Part shown: positions 37,005-47,911 of the stretch, piece after piece | Position numbering within the stretch: the first letter of the stretch is position 1 | Layout of the letters: the number at the start of each line of letters is the position of its first letter | Assembly (NCBI GenBank): GCA_019614645.1 | Contig: JABWDB010000001.1 | Span: 23,925,501 to 23,989,500, forward strand | Direction of reading: 5' to 3' | Origin: Stratiolaelaps scimitus | Lineage: Eukaryota; Arthropoda; Arachnida; Mesostigmata; Laelapidae | Length of the DNA stretch: 64,000 bases | Notes under the pieces: generated by a model | Told to the model about the DNA's origin: nothing | The model's database searches: none | What the model saw: the letters and a program-made list of their open reading frames with translations, nothing else | Program-made: the position numbers and the translations under genes

Positions 37005-37338
37005 ATATAAATACTGAATTACACTCCGCTGTGTACTTAAATGTTAGTAAATGTTAGTCAAAAGGCGAGAACTCGATCATGGCGTAATGATCTCGATAAT
37101 ATGTCTCGCTTTTGAGACGACAACGATCAAAGGAGCGTATTTGTATCGTTGTACGAAACAACCTCTCCTAGGCACGATGAACGTGTTTCGCTATGTGTGT
37201 CACACTTGTACTGAAAATTTGATAAAAACACGCGTCTTCCAGCGTACACGACATTTCGAAATGTCACTTTTCGTAATATATATGCACATTGAACAGGAGC
37301 ATTTCTATATAACTGTGAAGTTTGTTCAAACTTGCTAG
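37005..37338 (+). other. TATA-like box followed by an unrecognised 95-codon frame
   Basis: GGGCATATAAATA at about 37002-37014 is a good TATA-type box and is followed after about 25 nt by a C/T-rich start region (ACTCCGCTGTG). An ATG-rich segment and a frame of 95 codons begin at 37051. The product has several Cys and no domain; codon use is AT-rich like the background. A small transcription unit is possible, but TATA-like sequences are common in AT-rich DNA. Confidence 0.15.
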
Positions 37339-37833
37339 TCATGAATAAATTCACACCTCATAGCTGTAATCCAAAATTTCTCATCAACTTGACAAATCCG
37401 CCTTCTGTCTGATTACCCGGTATCCGTGGCAAGATACACATGTGTACCTATGAATAACTAGGTTATCTAAGTTCTCCGATACAATTTTCGACACTTCATA
37501 GTCGATTAGTATATTTTGCCATAAACGAGCACGCTGACGTTTGTCATAGGGAATTGTAATAACTATAATACTAGCCACTAGAATTTACAGAGAACCCCTC
37601 GTGCCCTCACGTTCACGATGAGCACCGACGTGTCGTCACCTCAAAATGCGACGCCACGTCATACGAACGATAAGTTTTCACCCTCTCGTAAGGCAGCCGC
37701 TGTCACTGGTTGTGGCATAAATTTAAATACTGAAACTTGGAAGTTTATTATCTCAATGTAAATTTGGCACCCGCGCCTGCATATTTATGTTTCGCGCACT
37801 TAATAGCTACGACACACTTTAAAGGAAACCGCA
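37339..37833. other. Non-coding stretch
   Basis: No gene or repeat was recognised; a minus frame at 37384-37578 is unsupported. Confidence 0.4.
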
Positions 37834-38106
37834 ATGTCCCGCCGCTATAATCGAGTCGAGTCGGCCTTGAGTCCCTTATCGTCAGCATTTGCCGATAAAA
37901 ACGCACGCTTTCATTCATTTAAGCGTCTGTGTGAATTAACTAAAGAAAAGAGCCAGCACTTTGATGAGTCCACGGTCATTTGCATTCGCCCTCATTTGAG
38001 TCAGTGGAGATATTTCCGTCGAGACCTCGCTTTACACACTTCGAGAATTGTTTTTCGTGAACCACAGGTGAAAATCCACTTTACCTTTTCAAAGAACGAT
38101 GCCTAG
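37834..38106 (+). CDS. Unrecognised 90-codon open frame
   Basis: A true ATG at 37834 (context CGCAATG) opens 90 codons. The product is basic and rich in Ser, Arg, His and Phe (for example RFHSFKRLCELTKEKS), with reasonable amino-acid balance. I see no domain, signal peptide or repeat. The Tc1-type transposon begins about 285 nt downstream but the frame does not belong to it. It may be chance. Confidence 0.15.
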   Translation: MSRRYNRVESALSPLSSAFADKNARFHSFKRLCELTKEKSQHFDESTVICIRPHLSQWRYFRRDLALHTSRIVFREPQVKIHFTFSKNDA

Positions 38107-38391
38107 ATGCGTCATCTATTTATGACAATCGAGTACTTTGTTCATTTTAGATGATTATATGTTTGTGGTAGTACGTATATCATAATAAAGATTACAATAA
38201 ATCAAACAAGTCTACACGAAATTGTTATCACCTTCATGGCGAGCTAATTAACTTAATTTCACAGCTACCCCATGCAGCAGTGATCATACGATCCAAGAAG
38301 GTTAAAATTCCTCATTCATTATTCTTTCACTATTGTAGTTCTTGACCACTTGAGATTGTTGTACTTAATGTATGCTGTTCATTAATGTATA

Positions 38392-38621
38392 CAGTGGTGT
38401 GAATAAAGATAGCACACCCCCTATATTTCAACAATCGTTACAAAGAATACACATTTGAGGCATTTCTTCTGTGTCAGATTAATGTACGTGTCAAATAACA
38501 TATTTACCACAAAGAACAGCGCATACAACATCGCATGCAGCCTGCTACAACAAAATGTGTCATATTTCGGTGGTGAAAAATGATAGCACACCCTCAGTTA
38601 TCGAGTGTTTCCGCTGAATTA
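38392..38621 (+). repeat. Left terminal inverted repeat of the Tc1-type element
   Basis: It pairs with 39736-39965. The outer direct repeat is at about 38394-38421 and the inner one at 38569-38593; both carry GATAGCACACCC and are the likely transposase binding sites. Confidence 0.95.
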
Positions 38622-39763
38622 GTTCTTGTTTTCTTGTGCTAATCAGTACCGTGTGGACTCACCCTTGCTAATTATAACGTCAAAGACTCGGTTTGGCATA
38701 CTATCAACGAAATTTAGCAGGATCCGGTTGCTGACACCTCCCCAGGCCTCCAGCAACGCCTTTTTTAGTGTTTCCACGGATGTATACTGTCGATTCGACG
38801 CGTATACTCTTCGGATAAGAATGCCCTAGAGGTTCTCCATCGGGTTGAGCTAAGAAGAACATGCTGGCCACTCTAGGGTACCAACGTCATGCCGTCTTAA
38901 CCGCGCATGTGTACTAGCGCGGACGTGAATTGAAGCGTTATCTTGTTAGAAAACAATTGGAAGTAGGTGAAATCTGCTACTAAATGGTAGTAGGTTGTTG
39001 GTCAACATCTGCTGATAGTCCTCGCTATTCATTTGAGATGAGATGAAAGTGAATCCAAGTTTGCAAAGCTCCCCAACCCATAAAGCACTCTCCGCCGAAC
39101 ATGTGCTTCGAGAAGTACCGCGACTCTCTACGTACATCATGCCAGTAACCGTTAAATCCATCTAGCCCATCCAAATTTAACTTCTTCTCGTCACTGGAGA
39201 CGATTTGAAACAACATAGTACCTTTTAGATAGATTTACACCCTCAGGACACTTTTTAAAAAAACGTTGCCCCAATATTCATCAATGTCCAGTTACGTCCA
39301 TAATGTTGCGGGCGAAGTTTAGTTGGGCAATCATATGGCGTTGTTGAAGACGAGGTCTTGTTCTCATTTGCGCCCGTGTGATATGCGGATAACGCTTAAT
39401 TGTATTTAAAACTGTTGATCTGTGAACCTGAAGGGTTAACCCTTGCCGGATTGCTTCACAACTTATGGTCGAATTCGAGGCCAATCGACAGATATGCATG
39501 ACAGTTCGCTGCCTGTTCTTTCGTGGACGTCCTTTAGACTTATTAGTACCATACGTCGATGGACTGCGTCAATAATTTTGCACTACGTGACGATTTTTGC
39601 CAATTTCTCTGGCAATTGCAGTCTGGGTCTTTCCTGCTCTGTGCAAAGCGGTAATAACTGCTTTCTCTGCATCAGTAAGGCTCGAAGCGCGTCCCGTGAC
39701 TACAGTACTGCTCGAATGCTCAACGCAAACTGGATTAATTCAGCGAAAACACTCGATAACTGA
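38622..39763 (-). pseudogene. Tc1/Tc3-type transposase, broken by stops and frameshifts
   Basis: Reading right to left on the minus strand, an N-terminal helix-turn-helix region (SLTDAEKAVITALHRAGKTQ, then TAIAREIGKN) runs into an in-frame TGA at 39569-39571. The same frame resumes with GRPRKNRQRT and a second DNA-binding part (VHRSTVLNTIKRYPHIT) to a stop at 39281. After a frameshift the first catalytic Asp lies in SSDEKKLNLDGLDGFNGYWH (39025-39216), then QDNASIHVR carries the second Asp and LNPMENL the Glu, with further stops and frame changes. The tail (SVETLKKALLEAWGGVSNRI) is typical of the family. All domains of a full-length transposase of about 340 residues are present, so this is a decayed copy rather than a deletion derivative. 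It cannot make an active enzyme as read. Confidence 0.9.
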
Positions 39764-39965
39764 GATGGTGCTATCATTTTTCACCACCGAAATATGACAC
39801 ATTTTGTTGTAGCAGGCTGCATCCGATGTTGTATGCGCTGTTCTTTGTGGTAAATATGTTATTTGACACGTACATTAATCTGACACAGAAGAAATGCCTC
39901 AAATGTGTATTCTTTGTAACCATTGTTGAAATATAGGGGGTGTGCTATCTTTATTCACACCACTG
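39736..39965 (-). repeat. Right terminal inverted repeat of the Tc1-type element
   Basis: It pairs with 38392-38621. Its inner direct repeat (39764-39788) has diverged to GATAGCACCATC, three changes from the left copy, while the outer one (39935-39963) is intact. Confidence 0.95.
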
Positions 39966-40014
39966 TATAATAATTAGCGACGCATTTGGGGAGAAAGAGA
40001 GGGATCAAATGGTG

Positions 40015-40508
40015 TTTATTCAAACATACAGTAGGGCGGGATTTCTAGGGATTATGGGGGGGGGGGTGAGGACGACAATGTTCCGAGGAAGGCGATGGCA
40101 TTGCCTCTCTGCACGGCGAGGGACAGCCGCTGCAGGAGGAAAGAGCCAGCGCGCTTGTCCCCGGTGGCGCGGATCAGCCTATGGTAGACCCCCTCGAGGA
40201 AGTTCGCAGTGAGAGGGCCGTGCCCGCCCAAGGTCTCAAAGGCAAGGGGGGAAAACAGGTGGGTTGCTTGGAGAGCGGCGTACTTCCTTAGCTTTGCCCG
40301 TTCCGCACGCGCTACTGCGTAACCGGGGATGGTTGCACAGTGGTTGACATAAGAGGGTGCTAGAGTGTCAACCACAGTGCCGTCCCAAACCAGGTGCTGC
40401 CCTCGATGGAAGGGGACAAGGGTGAGGCCGTCAGGGCGGCGGCCGTCAGAGGTGTCGAGGCCCTGTGGCTCCCTTGTGCAAGGAATACCGGCGGAGTGGA
40501 GGGATTGT
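40015..40508 (-). pseudogene. 5'-truncated LINE: C-terminal restriction-like-endonuclease-type domain
   Basis: A minus frame reads about 160 codons without a stop to TGA at 40020-40022. Features in order are GRRPDGLTLVPF, WDGTVVDTLAPSYVN, AERAKLRKYAAL, FSPLAFETLGGHGP and RAGSFLLQRLSLAVQRGNAI. The order PD...D(x)TV...K..KY is that of the restriction-like endonuclease found at the C-terminus of R2-like LINEs, and the LQRLS.A.QRGNA ending is seen in animal LINE-encoded proteins. The 5' edge is abrupt near 40505, where AT-rich DNA starts, as expected of truncated reverse transcription. AATAAA overlaps the stop (40015-40020 as TTTATT on plus). A poly-C tract (poly-G on plus, about 40056-40066) lies near the C-terminus. 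The absence of stops suggests a fairly young insertion. Confidence 0.75.
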
Positions 40509-41255
40509 TATATTTGTTTTCATGGATTCATCATTTGCTATATTACGGATATATTAGCTCTTACAGGGTTGACGGCATAGTTTTTTTAGGTAAGTAGGAT
40601 GGTTTTGAAAAGGACACTGCTGACAGACCTAGCTGTAGGCACACAAGTTTGCAAAATATGCCACTTGTTGACAAGAACACATTAACGAAATTAACACAAT
40701 AACCATATTACCTTCGACCACAAGTCCTGGACGGTAATTTGGTTATTTAGAGCTGGAGGCCGTAGGTTCGAGCTCCGTGAAGTGATATGGACCCTCACCC
40801 GTTGGCGCCCTTGTCACATTATAACCTTTCGGTGTTTAACTTGATTAAGGTTGACTAGTTTTGCATCATGAGAGAATATCAGTTGCTAGCAACTGCCCAA
40901 GAAATCACGGGTTGGAGGAATCTATTTCGGAGCAGATTATCATTTCTTTAAGGTAGATTTGATGCATTAGTTATTGAGCTGCTTTCCCTTTGCCTTTCGC
41001 GTATTTCGTTTTCATTGTTTTGCTCATTTTTCTATACCTGTATTTGTTACCACTACTGTGTCGTTATTACGATTGTTCAGAGATAGTATCACTAGTATTG
41101 CAAAACAACGAACAAATTAAGCACCCTTCTCTCTCAATCGATGCATGTTACTAGCGCATCTCATTATAGTATTTATAGCATGGCTGTGTACAAAATCGCA
41201 TGTTTTTAGTCATTTTACTGTCCAGTGCTCCACTGATATACAACTAAGTGACAGG
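40509..41255. other. Non-coding stretch with a tRNA-like motif
   Basis: CCTGGACGGTAATTTGG (about 40727-40742) and GTAGGTTCGAGCTCC (about 40762-40776) resemble A and B boxes, so another degenerate SINE is possible. The rest is AT-rich with no gene. Confidence 0.35.
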
Positions 41256-41703
41256 TTAACTATTGAAAGCACGCATTACCACAACGCATATAGCATTAGA
41301 GGGTAGTGGCATTGACGTGGGCCGGCTCCCAGATGGGACGAGACGATACAGGCTTCGGACAGAATCGCGACGGGCAGCAAACGAGCCAATCGATCCAATT
41401 GACAAAGGGGATGCAGTTTGAGTTAGGCTAGAAGGGGGTGGTAGGCAGAAGCCTTTGCACACAGCTGTTTTAGTGGACGCCGACGTGCAAGGTGGAGCAG
41501 CACCAGTAGCAGATAGGCGTCTCTGAGAGGACGTCTCGTCCCTGATGGGGGGATACTGGAAGGGGAATATGCTCGCCCTGCAGTTGACCTGTCGTGGCCG
41601 CCGTGGCTACCGCTGTTGCTGCTGACGAAGTGTTGGCTGAGTGGTCGCCATCTATTATTTTGACTGAGTGCCAACGACAGGGCAAGTTGCCCCTTTTGCA
41701 CAA
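41256..41703 (-). CDS. Minus-strand GC-rich segment with competing coding frames
   Basis: Downstream, on the minus strand, of the exon candidate at 41764-42167. TGTCGTTGGCACTCAG is a fair acceptor at about 41655. After it, two frames are open: one reading DGDHSANTSSAATAVATAA and ending at 41470, another reading SQHFVSSNSGSHGGHDRST and ending at 41423. A third frame (41256-41462) reads SPLSIGSIGSFAARRDSVRS and follows a possible ACTAAAACAG acceptor. Codons in all three have C/G-rich third positions. If the upstream exon uses the alternative donor GAGGTAG|GTAACG, the first frame continues it in phase. The true exon structure cannot be settled from sequence alone. Confidence 0.3.
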
Positions 41704-41763
41704 CCGCAGGCCCAGGATAGGCTAGACATACACGCGCACCCTGACTGGTAGTTCGTTACCTAC

Positions 41764-42167
41764 CTCGCTGGCTTTCGCTTGTAGCCGAGGCCAACTAGCG
41801 CTACGGGACCAATGGCCCGAAGGCGTGGAGTAGCTACCGCATGAGAGGATGGCGGCTACTACTGCTACTACTACCATAGAACTACAACCGCGATCACCAA
41901 CACCACCACTGTGAGAAGAGAACGCCTGCAGCGGTCGGCTGCGCCAGCCAGCTTCCTCACGATAAAGGCGACTGCGCAGACGGCCGTCACTGCCGCCGTA
42001 GTAGTGGTATACACCAAAAAGCGCTGACGTTGCACAGGCCATCGGGGTAGCATCGTGGCCTAACACCGTCGAAGGAACTGCGGAGTAGAGGGGAAGTAGG
42101 GTGGGGCTGGCGGACGGAGAGAAGGGTTGAAGCAAGGCCTGGTAATAACTCGCCGATGAAGGCACAT
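41764..42167 (-). CDS. Best coding-exon candidate in the window, Ser/Pro/Ala-rich
   Basis: The minus frame is open from upstream of 42167 to 41764 (134 codons from the GTG at 42165). TTTTCACTCGTTCGTACGCCGACGCAG at its 5' side is a plausible acceptor, and CCAGCGAG|GTAGGTAAC at 41764/41763 is a strong donor at a codon boundary. Codon use is consistent throughout, with C/G-rich third positions. The product is rich in Ser, Pro, Ala and Tyr (YYQALLQPFSPSASP near its start, YHYYGGSDGRLRSRLYREEA in the middle), with a hydrophobic MVVVAVVAAILSCG near the end. That suits a low-complexity region of a regulatory protein or a segment before a membrane helix. No family can be named. An internal exon of a host gene on the minus strand is the favoured reading. 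Confidence 0.4.
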
Positions 42168-43225
42168 CTGCGTCGGCGTACGAACGAGTGAAAATGTTAT
42201 TCTAACAGCACGTCACCTTTACCCCATCTCTGTCTAATAGTTTGCTGGTATTCTATTGCTATTTGTATTTGCGTTGAACGACTGGATGCTGGTGGCCACA
42301 CCAGCATCGGGGGTGTGCGTGTTTGCACATCCGGATATGTTTCTTCATTACGTTGCGCACAAAAACTTGGGTTAGTTTTTGAATAGAAACTATTTCGTCG
42401 GAAGATAATCCCAGCAACTTGTGCCATAAACACAAGCCATGCAGTAGTGTGTATACGGGTAGGCGGCCCAGTCGCTCGTACTGAATACTAAAAAAATTGG
42501 GTCGGTATTCTCGCCTTCGGTATGCCGTACTGATAACTTGTATATATTCGATGACCACTTTAGAGTTGGGTCATTATAACTTGGCAACTCGCCATTCAAA
42601 TTTCTATGAAATGCGGTACTCGTCCAATCTAGTGATACGCGGCCTATTTGGGCTTTTCCAAGCCGACGTTGTTTATATAAGTTTATCCTTGAGGAAGCCC
42701 AAAGAATGGTAGCGTTGATGGAAAACGGATTTTCCTCCTCGAAGACCTTAGCTTTTTTGCCCAATGGCTCAAGTTTGCTTATCCAAAGCGTAGCGTAATA
42801 CTGCGCGTTATAATCGGATTTTGAGGTCCAAGACAGTCGATTAGAATTGTCCGAGTTTACCGGTCGAACGAGGCGCTTGAGGCCCTGGTCTTGAGCCTTT
42901 CGAAGCCTTTTTTCTGACGATTTATTTTAGTACCTTGCAAGCGATTTGGTGCTTCATCCTTGCCAAATCTCCTAGGCATCACAATTGTGTATTATTTGAC
43001 ATGTCTCATGAGCCGAAAGAAGAGATCTTTCGTTCGATCATTTCTTCATCGGATTCTATTACAACTTTATGAGTATCGAATACCATAGATGCACGACCAA
43101 CCCAAGAGAACTGGCAATGCTATTTTAGTTCTTTGAACGGGAAGGGTAAATCATATAATACATTTGTGCTTTAGTAATCGCCTCTAGTGGACTGAAGCGT
43201 GGTTGTCCTGTAATGCAATAATTAC
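42168..43225. other. Stretch with weak open frames
   Basis: Three overlapping minus frames (42197-42433, 42259-42558, 42390-42764) are open to 78-124 codons without motifs. No repeat or RNA was recognised. Confidence 0.35.
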
Positions 43226-43561
43226 CTACGTAAACAAGCAACTTGAGCATAGTATCTGAACGAAAACATCGTGAGGGATCAACTGCTCCATTCTAAGCTG
43301 GAGCATGCGGCCTAGCGCCACCAGTCTGCTTGTTCCCCGGTCCGCTCGTGCTTGGCCAATCTGGTTAACGTTCGACTGATGACATAGGCATTGTACATCG
43401 CGGTACCGTGCTGAACAGCCTGATGGTTTCTGAGCCAACACCAAGTCTAATAGACGCTCCACATATGTCTTTTGTCTTAAGTGATACGTACCGGTATTAT
43501 CTAGATTAGTGCACCCTCCATGTATATTCGTAGTCACCGCTGAATCAAACAGCACGAGCAA
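43226..43561 (-). pseudogene. Possible LINE endonuclease remnant
   Basis: The minus frame of 111 codons contains YHLRQKTYVERLLDLVLAQK, which loosely resembles the segment ending in LDLVLT that precedes the last catalytic block of LINE apurinic-type endonucleases. The following SDH motif is not seen. The context supports it mildly, because other LINE remnants in the window are also on the minus strand. It could be chance. Confidence 0.25.
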
Positions 43562-44548
43562 CCCGTTGTGAACGTTCCCTGAAATGTGAATGTTTCGATT
43601 ATATTAGATTGCTGATAGGAAGTTGGTTCGCCCCAAGTTGCAAGCGGGTCCCCTCAGATTCTCAGGGTATCTCGCTAGCACATTATCGAAAGCGGTAGTC
43701 AGACTACAAGAGAAGACACGTCTGGTTGTAGCGACTATAGTACCAACGCATTTACTATTATCGGTGTCTTATATATATATGGTGTTACACTCATCCTTAT
43801 TATACTTGTGTGTGAGAGTATTTTAGTTTAATGCTGCATGACGTCAGCATCGTCTCTTCAGCGCCTTTCATTTCCCAGAGGTAATTTCGGTCCGCCTCTT
43901 TTTATGTGACCGTCCGTAGTGACGTGCAGAAACATGGCTTCCTTCGATGTTTTTCTGTTGCTGGTAATTTTCTGTCTCTCCATCAAAGTCGTGCGTTGTC
44001 ATCTGTTGACCGCGGCGTTGAGTCCCCAATGTGACGAACCCGTAACTGGGTAATTTCAAACAAACGCCACTTGCAGTATCGTCCGTCTGAAGGTCCCTTT
44101 TTAGACAGAAATGCAAATAAAACCTCATTGCAACAGGCACGTCCTTGTAAAGGTACTTAATCGATAAGTCTATTGACATTGCTCGCAAGGTGATGAATAT
44201 GGCAGCCTGACCGCCCCTGATAAGAAATTATTATGTACGTGGGTACAACGAAACACTCATTACAACTAAAACTGTGCTCCAGTTTGGCTTTTTTTTTATA
44301 CTTGGCCTTGTTGCCCTCGCTGACTTGAGGTTTTTCCAATTAATTTAAATATAGATTTAGAAAAGAAATAAGTAAATGAGCAAATTGTTGCACCTTCGGA
44401 GTACGTCGCCTAATGAGACGTGAATATAGTATAGTAACTTCACATCGTTTTTATTTTATCCTAAATATGTTTAGGCAACAAATAGCATCTTACTACAAAA
44501 CCGAATCAGCCGATATTTTCGTGGTCCAAGAAATCGCCGATACTTAAG
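43562..44548. other. Non-coding stretch
   Basis: Short frames only, and a small TA run at about 43771-43780. No gene was recognised. Confidence 0.4.
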
Positions 44549-44999
44549 GTGAATCGATCGCACGTGTTGAAGCTTCGAGGCATAGATCTACACGGACATC
44601 TCTATATCGACCATAGACCGAACTTCCCAATGCCAGACAAAGGAACTCCGCCTTGCGGCCTCACAAAAACAAACCGACTCTTCGTCCGGATTGTCTTCCG
44701 CGGGTGCCAAACACGCATTGCCACCTGGGACGTATTGTCACAAATATGTTCGTATTGCGAAATGATAAGAGCAAGAAACCGGGCGCCCCTCTTCCACCAA
44801 GGCAGTATAATATTATACCAACCAGTGACACCTTGGGGAGCATTGCTTTTGCGTTCCTCCGACTCGTTCGACGATAGGGTGCTGACAGATGTTGCCAGGC
44901 GACTCCGTTGCCATACGAACGGCAGAACTTCCTCACCTCGAAAAGTGAGCCTGGGCATTTTGTAATAGGAGAAGGCCAAAGAATTCTTGACGATGCCAA
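44549..44999. other. Segment open on both strands, unrecognised
   Basis: Plus frame 44549-44965 (138 codons) and minus frames 44602-44979 (125) and 44661-44999 (112) overlap over the same 430 nt. Such stop-free DNA on both strands may reflect a decayed coding sequence. The minus frame has protein-like parts (TFRGEEVLPFVWQRS, STLSSNESEERKSN). No domain identifies the strand or the family. Confidence 0.2.
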
Positions 45000-47786
45000 T
45001 GTCTATGAGCCCTTACATACACCTTACGTGGCAATGGTGACCGTATAAAGAGACTAGTGAACTTGACTCTGGGACGAATGAGGCAGATAACACTCAACCG
45101 TTCCTAGGCGTTCGGGGTTAAGTATTACTTAGCGCCATCTTAGGTATACATATAGCTTTGTACCTCACTGTGTATGTCACTCCTTTTCACGGCAAAGTTC
45201 ACGAGGGGCTCGATGATACGTTTGGCAGGCTAGTGTTAGCAGTTTTTGTGAGCACTTATGTATAATTATACGGCAATTTTAATACATCACATTGGCCCTG
45301 ATACTAAATAGTTCGATTCAATTAAATAGATGGTGGATAAGGCACGACCTTAGTTACAAAGCATGTTAATGTTTTAGACAATTCACAGCCTTCAATTCCT
45401 AGTCCAATGACGCGAAGAAAGTCACGATTGCTAATAGCTCGCGATCTCTTTTAAGGTCCGTTCGATTCATGTTCATTGGTTCATTGGTTTATTTGGAACT
45501 GCAGTTTTTCAAAAATGTGGGTGCAAGGTTTGGTGCTCAACCACCTGAAAGACGATCGTGCTGCCTGTTCTGTAGGTATTGCAGCTGTCTGCTGAGTGAA
45601 GGGAACTGTCGTAATATGGTCCCGAATAGCGGACTATTATTGTGGTCAAAGTAGACTATCTGCGTGATGACAGTAATATACGAGGATCTCTCATATTTGT
45701 TGAATGTCGGACGCAGTGTTGAGTCGTTTAAGGTTGTTCCTTTCGGTTGACGTCGTTTAACCTAAGTATTTACCATTTAGCTGTCTCTGTTGTATATTTC
45801 TCCTTTTGACATAAATGTGACACGTAACCGTGAAACGCTTACAGGAGTTGCTTGTAATGACTGGCAACACTCGTGAGAGAGCGGAAAAAACGAGGCTGCG
45901 AAATTCGTTGCCAAGCACAGCTAGGCCTACAAAGGAATACACTTGTAGTGGTCTAACTACCGGCACTTTGCCACCCCAGGCACAATTCTCGCCAGCAACA
46001 CACTCCGCCTCTACATGAGGTGACGGGCCGTCCATCGCTGCCAATTTTCTCTGTTGACTCTGGACATAGCGCAGGCACTATTGCAGCTGTGGATTGACCC
46101 ATGAAACTTATTCGTATAATCGTTCATTTGCTATTATCACGCCCTGTTGGCCGTAGAATGGACATTCGTCCGTAACACAAATCATGTAGGCACGCATACT
46201 TAACGGCGAGCAGACACGTGAAATATTTTGTCGAACAATGTTAGTCGACATGGGCAATGAAGCTCTATCAAGCTAAACCAAAACAGGAGGTAAATCTGTA
46301 ATCTCACCTAACCCACCACTAGACAATAAAGCCTTTCAAACATTTGTTAGTACGCACAGCCTGCCGAATAGGGAACCTGTAGTTGAGTTTACCTATTCCC
46401 CTATTGTTCATCGTCTAATATTTCACCGTTGACTGACAAGGAGAAATCGCACGTAGAAGGACCCAGCGTCACGACTTAAGTTTTTTCTGATACGTTTGAT
46501 ATGAGGTGAGCGTTCTGACGCAGGGACGCCCCCCACCGGTGGACACCGACGCTCTTCGTGATTGGAGAGCCATCACCCTAACCTAGACAGGGCGATTGTG
46601 CATGGATATTTTTGATAGACAGCGGGACCCTCACCAGAGTACGCATACGCCTTTCCGGCTGTCGGTCTGTGCCAATATGCGCATCGAACAGTGGTCGAAG
46701 GACGCCGATATTATCCATCGATACTACTCGCCTTCTTTGTGACGATGATATCGATGTGCCTGTCTCTACAACGAGAGGGGGCAGATAACCCCGCATAGCG
46801 CCGGTCTGGAGGGCTGCTGTCACGTCGTGCAGGATCTCACAGGGGTTGGAGGCAACTGCGCTATTTTGCCGCCTTCACAACCACAAATCTATGCTGGACC
46901 ATCATCATCACCTTCGTACGTCACATGAATCCAATTTCCCTTTTGGCTGAAGCATTCAATGGTTACGCCTTTAAGGCGGTTTGATGAAGTGAAGACTCTC
47001 TATTTTCCAAAGCATTTCACTAACCGTGGCGTTCGTCGTGACGTTGATAACATGCAGTTGTGTAAACAGTCGCTCAAGTCGGACCGTGTCTCCACCTTTG
47101 TCATCACCAAGGCGTGGAGTGTTGCTGATGGTATTACAATATTGTTGTATTACCTCGACGCTAAACATTTCGCGGTGTCACATAATCCTTCTTACTTCTG
47201 AGTCAAATCGAGGGGTCTGGGTGTGCGTTATATATATACATATACGTGTGGGCACAGTAGTTAATTCTTGGATTTGGTAGTGAGCAAGCTCTATTTGCAC
47301 GCTGTGTTCGCTGATCAAGGATGTTAGAAAGGTAGATGATAGCGTCTCAAAGATTGAAATGTTTACGGGCAAGTGGTTTGAATTGTTCAAAAACGGGGAA
47401 ACGGGTGCTCACTAAAAATGGTGAATCCTTTCCATAGCCAGGTTGAGAATATTTGTTTCTTTAAGGTCTGTCGATTTCCTCGTGATGCAATTGCCGCTTG
47501 AAGTATGCCGTATTCTCTGTGTGAAAACAAACAATTCAAATGTGTGCCACCATAACTCTTTGTGATCCTATGCTAAAAAAGGCCATAAGAAGGTTTGCTA
47601 TAGCTTACGCGCACGCGAAAGAAGGTGCAAATATTTGTCAAAATGGCTATGAGTCCGTCGTCTTACGTAAGCATTTAACAGCAACAAATTCAATATTAAA
47701 GCAGAGCGTTTTTCTTCAACCTCTCAAAGTTTACCTGTGTACCGTTCACGTAGTTGAACCAGGAAAGTCTAACACAGGTTGATTCA

Positions 47787-47793
<7 letters not shown>
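45000..47793. other. Non-coding stretch
   Basis: The frames (for example 46578-46823 minus, 45757-46044 minus) are short and unsupported. No RNA gene or mobile element was recognised. Confidence 0.4.
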
Positions 47794-47819
<26 letters not shown>

Positions 47820-47830
47820 GATATATATAC
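47794..47830. repeat. (AT)n microsatellite
   Basis: TA repeat of about 26 nt with a short interrupted extension. Confidence 0.95.
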
Positions 47831-47911
47831 ATACGCACACATCTATCGTACACACGGGACGATAAATGCTTTGCCCTTTCGTGGTTGCCGTCGTGCGTGC
47901 GGTATACCTAG

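Larger units (their letters stand above)
38392..39965 (-). mobile_element. Tc1-type transposon with about 230-bp inverted repeats, inactivated
   Basis: The element is 1,574 bp, flanked by TA at 38390-38391 and 39966-39967, the target duplication expected of the Tc1/mariner superfamily. It begins CAGTGGTGTGAATAAAGATA and ends with the exact reverse complement. The two inverted repeats are each about 230 bp and differ at about six positions by eye. Each contains two copies of a GTGGTG...GATAGCACACCC motif, near its outer and inner ends, which is the IR/DR arrangement. The transposase frame between them is on the minus strand and broken. Its right end lies about 50 bp from the 3' end of a LINE fragment. 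A recent insertion moved in trans, or a copy that decayed inside while its ends stayed intact, both fit. Confidence 0.95.

Noticed and set aside
39443..39797. Plus-strand frames of 106 and 66 codons
   Set aside because: They are shadows of the minus-strand Tc1-type transposase.
40365..40597. Plus-strand frames of 71 and 67 codons
   Set aside because: They are shadows of the minus-strand LINE tail.
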